This document shows positions 20,493-24,563 of a stretch of DNA of 24,563 nt, one piece after another. Position 1 is the stretch's first letter, and every line of letters begins with the position of its first letter. The position numbers were made by a program, and so were the translations under genes. The notes below the pieces were generated by a model. That model saw only the letters and a program-made list of their open reading frames with translations, did not search any database and had not been told where the DNA came from. The stretch is from Asterionellopsis glacialis (Eukaryota; Bacillariophyta; Plagiogrammaphyceae; Rhaphoneidales; Asterionellopsidaceae). The stretch spans positions 1 through 24,563 of the forward strand of contig WKLE02005577.1 in assembly GCA_014885115.2 (NCBI GenBank), in the 5' to 3' direction.

Positions 20493-23402
20493 GCTCCCCC
20501 CGTACTAGAATACAATGGTGGATCGGAGGCCGCAAAACAATTTCTATCAAAAAGAAATGTAACAAAAGCACTCTTTATTGACCATACAAGCAATAACACT
20601 GCGGTCTATAGAAGATTCAACGGGTTTGCAGATACTCTCCAACAAAATGTTGTGACGTCTAATGAAACAAATGTTTTCAATGGAACAACAAATAATGTTG
20701 AGGTAGAATATCTCACGGTAGACCCTAGTACTGATGACCTCGTTAAGCAAATAGAACCTTACTTGGAAGGCTGTAAATATGATGCTGTTCTTCTGGCCGG
20801 CGGACTAACAACACTTGAAGCAACTACATCAGCTTTCTATGCAAATAATTGTGATTTGTCCGATACCCTTCTTGGATCCTTTGACACTGGCACATCAATT
20901 TATGATGCCATTGCCGTTGGAAAGCTTTCTTTTACTATTTCTCAACGGCAGTATCTACAAGGCACTTTAAGTGTGGTGTTGGCATCCTTGTATGCTACGA
21001 CTGGTAAAACACTTGCTAGATCTTCCGAGTCGAAGGAGTACGGAATTTACTCTTCTGGCCCAACTGTTATCAACCTTCGCAATCTACCCAGTGATACACT
21101 TCAAGTTTGCGAAGCAGAAGCATTCCCTGTGTGTTCCAACAACACAGTCGAAGAACCGGTCAACGAGATGACTGGATCCAACAAATGTCCATGCACAGAT
21201 AGGTCCCTTATTAAAATCGGCGGAGTTCTTCATGGTAGTGCGTTACATAGACATGGATGCCTTTCTTGTCTATTTTCTTTTAGTCTTACATATTCTGATC
21301 TTTTTATACGTAATTTCTTGCTCTCTGATTAATGTATTATCATGGCTTCAGTTACAACTGATATCTTTTGGGATGTTGTATTTGAACAATGCGAGCAGGC
21401 TGCAAACGACCTTGGTATTGAACTCCTACTAGAACGAATGGAGCCTCAGGAATCGGCTGAAGTTTGGCATACAAAGATGGCGCAAAAAATGATTTCTTTG
21501 TGTCAACAAGACATAGATGGCCTTTTTGTCACAATTCCAAGTGAATATGTTGTCGCAGCAATTAAACAGTGCGAATCTCTCAACGTTCCTGTCATCTCTG
21601 TCAACTCTGGTCTAGATATCGCTCAAAATATAAGTTTGATGCATCATATTTCACAGCAGGAGTATGCTGCTGGACTCGCTGCAGGAAAACGTCTTCTCGA
21701 AAGTGGTTTAGTGCAAGAAGTCATATGCTTGGACGTTGAACCGGGAAACATAGCTGTCGATGATCGCTGTAGAGGTTTACGTGACGCGACAATGGACTAC
21801 AGCGAGGTGAAACATCTTGGATCAGTCGATGTCTATAAAGATAATGATGCTGTTGCCATAAAAGCCATTGAAGATGCCGTGAACAGAACTGGGGATTGGA
21901 GCGGAGTTGGATTGCTGAACACTGGAAGTGGAAATGCTGATGTCGTCAAACAATTAAAAATGCGCCACGAAAAATTTGTATCTGGTACATTTGACTTAAG
22001 CAACGAGATTTACAAAGGGCTCGATGACGGTTTATTCTTATTTGGTATCGACCAAAACCCGTTCATGCAAGGATATATTCCAGTGTGGTTGCTTACCATT
22101 TTGGCATCCACAAAACAACATTTAGTTACGTCTTTGATTGAAACTGGACCAGCCTTTATTGAAAAATCTCCTTCTAATGAACAAAAGATTTGTACATCAA
22201 ACCACTTTGAAGTCTGCCCCAGGCCCGTAAAGCACAACAAAAATCAAATTGAGAAAATCAGACCGTTTGGGATTACCGCTTGTGTCGTTGCCGGTTTAGT
22301 ATCATTTTGCTTCTTTCTTTGGTTGATAATCTTCCGGAGTAACGCTGTTGTAAAAAAGTCTCAACCATTATTCTTAGGGATGGTTTGTTTTGGGACTCTT
22401 CTCATGGCTTCTGCCATTATTCCTCTGAGCATAGATGATTCTATTGCATCCGACAAAACTTGCAGTATGGCCTGCATGGCGGCACCTTGGCTCTTCTCTA
22501 TAGGTTTCACCATCGCTTTCTCGGCACTCTTCAGTAAGATTTGGCGCATAAATCAGATTATGAAGAACTCACAGCGCTTCCGACGTGTAACGGTTAGGAC
22601 AAGAGACGTGCTACTCCCATTTACTATTCTTTTGACATTGAATATTGTCTTTATGCTTGTTTGGAATGTTGTCGATCCTATGTATTGGGACAGGACGGAG
22701 CCAACAAAAACCGGTGATGGTCTAGAGTCATATGGGTACTGTCATCTTGGCGATGGAAGTGTCTCTACATCAATGTTTGCCTGTTTGGTTCTTGTGTTTT
22801 TGCTAGCCATTGTCCTTGCAAATGTTGAAGCATACAAGGCAAGAAACATTAGTACAGAATTCAGTGAAAGCAAATCCATTGCCATGGTAATGGTGTGTTT
22901 TCTACAGGCAATGTTGTTGGGCATACCTTTAGTTGCACTGGTATCTGATAACCCCCCAGCTTCTTATTTTGTGAAGGTTGCGCTTATATTTGTCATCTGC
23001 ATTTCTTTGGTGCTTCTCATCTTTATTCCCAAGTTGCATCATGTACGTGCATTAAACAAAGAGAACACCAAAAGAAGGATGAGTACAACGAATGCTCTCA
23101 GAGTAAGGGTCTACCAGAAAGAGAAACTTGCAAGTACGGTTGACTCCAATGTAGACCCATCAACCATCTTATCAAGTAGCTTTCACAGTTCTCTATCCAA
23201 GGAACAACTTATTGAACTTGCTAAGCGTCTAAATGAAACATGGGACGATGGCTTCGAACCTATCGAACTTGGAAATCTCCTACGGGAGTTTGGAGTTTCT
23301 GTAGCCAGTAATGATAACCGAAGGGCGTCTTTCGCTGATAAGGTAGTTTCTATAGATACTTCTAATGACCAAAATGCAGCATCTTCCACCGAGAATAACT
23401 GA
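19941..23402 (+). CDS. Class C (GABA-B-like) GPCR with two tandem bacterial-type sugar-binding domains
   Basis: Exons 19941-20391, 20509-21234 and 21352-23402, 1075 residues. A signal peptide (1 to about 20) is followed by two PBP type-1 (ribose-binding/Peripla_BP_4-like) modules, about 36-359 and 386-681. They are internal repeats: LVVTIPSP/LFVTIPSE, FGINSGYDVA/ISVNSGLDIA, TISQRQYLQG/GIDQNPFMQG, and each closes with C-x4-F-x-V-C (351-359, 673-681). Repeat 2 ends like bacterial sugar-binding proteins (IDQxPxxQGY). Seven helices follow at about 699-720, 730-750, 769-790, 812-833, 863-886, 901-923 and 930-952. Class C hallmarks are the W-x6-F-x-A-x8-W pattern around helix 3 (FSKIWRINQI), VWNVVDP after helix 4 and the extracellular cysteines near C763/C767 and C856. 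The cytosolic tail (953-1075) is short. It probably signals ligand binding through G proteins; ligand and partner are unknown. Confidence 0.88.
20392..20508 (+). other. Receptor intron 1 (117 bp) with CTG repeat
   Basis: The donor G|GTACGT is at 20392 and the acceptor ACTAG ends at 20508; phase 1. The split codon GAA gives ...AMDEYNGGSE. A run of ten TGC units fills 20461-20490, just before the acceptor. Confidence 0.8.
20461..20490 (+). repeat. (TGC)10 trinucleotide microsatellite
   Basis: Ten uninterrupted TGC units inside receptor intron 1. They occupy the place of the usual pyrimidine tract and would encode poly-Leu if the intron were retained in another frame. Confidence 0.95.
21235..21351 (+). 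other. Receptor intron 2 (117 bp)
   Basis: The donor G|GTAGTG is at 21235 and the acceptor CTTCAG ends at 21351; phase 1. It joins KIGGVLH to VTTDIFW, near the start of the second binding module. It has the same length and phase as intron 1. Confidence 0.82.
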
Positions 23403-24306
23403 AACCAGAAAATCAGAGGAACAAAAATTTTCTTGATCACATATGCCATGCTTCATGAAATGGGAAATATGGTATCTATGCAACCCTGAAAGTGCCACCA
23501 ATCTCTCCATCTAATGATGGATCCATGAAGGCAAGTCTCACGGCGGAAGAAGCACTACAGCGGAGTACCCTCTATGTTTCAAGCTCCCATTTAGGCCTTC
23601 GGTTACCTGTAAAAGACAGTGTAGGAGAACCTAATGCCGTAAATGTTGTCCCACTCTACTGTGCAATCGATGTGGGAATCATTGAAGCGCAACTTGAGCT
23701 TTGCACCGCGTATCGAAGAAGCACAATATGATTAACGGGATACTTCTGGGTCAAGTAATACCACTACTCGAAGTGAACCATTGATGGGTGACTGACTTCG
23801 TGTGCCGCACTCTCCTCTCTATGGTTCCTCGTTATCTTTTCGTTTGCCTCTGCATAGATCTTTGGGTAAGAGTGTTCGAACTTTGAGTTCCATGGTTATA
23901 CCAGAATCGGAAAGAAATGAAAACCCTTTAAAGCTGGTGGAACTACCAGTCTTGGACGAGAATTGTGGCACGGAGTCTGCTGGTCACACCTCCTTAAGCC
24001 AACCTCAACTTGTTGCTTTTATTCGCCCAAAACTCTTAGACCATCGAATAACCGTTTCGTTTAGTCGGCCGGGCCCGACTGCTTGAAGGATGAAGCACAG
24101 AAAATCCGATCAAGAGCAAAACATGTTTCTGCGGCAATTGATGCTGGAAAATGTCCATACGATTAGTGATTATTCTACCCGTTGTTTTGAGGTAGCTCGA
24201 CAAGTTCAATGTACAGAAAAAGATGGATAGTTGGCCATGGCATTATCTTATTGTAGAATTAAGTTGATCTCAATCCAAACCTTTTCGACACTTGCAATTC
24301 GATTGA
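23403..24306 (+). pseudogene. Possible degraded coding sequence
   Basis: No intact gene is seen. Several short + strand frames look protein-like but break each other. One is open at 23459-23731 (containing TAEEALQRSTLYVSSSHLG), one at about 23802-24086, and one at 24089-24166 (containing DEAQKIRSRAKHVSAAIDAG) preceded in a shifted frame by GRARLLE (24067-24087). A continuous protein would need several frameshifts or unrecognised introns. No family is recognised. It may be a decayed gene or chance coding-like sequence between the receptor and the right-edge gene. Confidence 0.3.
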
Positions 24307-24563
24307 TCACAAATCAGATAAACTTGCTGTTTCGTCCCACCATGACAATTTCTTTTTAGATTTCAGTGATACATGGTTATAGCATTTTTTTCTATGATGC
24401 TGCTGCTGGTTTTGTTTATTGTTAATACTGGATGTCTTTGTCTTCGAAGCTTTCAAAGACGTGGGGAGTGATTCTCTTTCTTCTTCTACCATCTTTATTT
24501 GATGGTGGTACTCATTCATCAACTTTTTAAGTTTTGTGGCGTAACTGTCCGCTACTTGATGAA
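24307..24563 (-). CDS. 3' end of an unidentified gene (partial)
   Basis: The frame is open from the right window edge to a TGA at 24307-24309, giving the last 84 or so residues of a protein read on the minus strand. The first visible part is a charged helix with coiled-coil character (ATKLKKLMNEYHHQIKMVEEE), followed by a basic, Gln/His-rich segment and a C-terminus ending ETASLSDL. Internal ATGs exist (for instance at 24519), but the frame reads through to the edge, so the start probably lies outside. No family is recognised. It could also be a chance frame. Confidence 0.45.
   Translation of the reverse strand, partial: HQVADSYATKLKKLMNEYHHQIKMVEEERESLPTSLKASKTKTSSINNKQNQQQHHRKKCYNHVSLKSKKKLSWWDETASLSDL

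Noticed and set aside
20406..20508. Signal-like poly-Leu start at 20406 suggesting a separate second gene for the receptor's middle part
   Set aside because: The Leu run comes from the intronic CTG repeat, and splicing from 20391 to 20509 restores a continuous binding module with a fitting phase.

Overview
This is a nuclear eukaryotic window, most likely from a diatom or a close stramenopile. Three predicted proteins carry the two-part plastid presequence typical of diatoms: a signal peptide with a phenylalanine at the +1 position of the cleavage site (DA|FAP, NA|FTL, TA|FSP or QA|FTP). Introns are few, short (95-223 bp) and of GT-AG type. Intergenic DNA is AT-rich with homopolymers and CA, CT, AGC and CTG microsatellites. 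No tRNA, rRNA, CRISPR array or intact mobile element was seen.

Layout. 1-2730 has no recognisable gene; it begins with a 36-bp perfect palindrome and continues as about 1.8 kb in which A greatly exceeds T on the + strand. 2731-3832 (+) encodes a PsbP-like thylakoid-lumen protein. 4970-7247 (+) encodes a long lumen-targeted protein with a histidine-phosphatase fold whose catalytic histidines are replaced, followed by a charged coiled coil. 7545-11293 (-) encodes a full-length single-chain pyruvate carboxylase. 12243-15073 (+), divergent from it, encodes a plastid-targeted ABC1/UbiB-type atypical kinase. 15495-17122 (-) encodes the DNA primase large subunit with its four Fe-S cysteines. 17766-18374 (+) encodes a small calycin/FABP-like protein. 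19941-23402 (+) encodes a large receptor with a signal peptide, two tandem bacterial-type sugar-binding (PBP1) domains and a GABA-B-like class C seven-helix domain. 23403-24306 looks like degraded coding sequence, and the 3' end of another minus-strand gene enters at the right edge.

How it fits together. Three of the seven complete genes serve the plastid; pyruvate carboxylase supplies oxaloacetate; primase serves nuclear replication and has an E2F-like palindrome upstream. There is no operon logic here: genes are independent, in tandem, divergent or convergent pairs. The strongest candidate for a new system is the receptor. It appears to sense one or two small ligands with an internally duplicated bacterial-type binding module joined to a GABA-B-like signalling domain, which could put both halves of a class C dimer's ligand module in one chain. 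The second is the lumenal pseudo-phosphatase.

All gene models below were spliced by hand from the sequence. Homology statements rest on recognised motifs, not on a database search.
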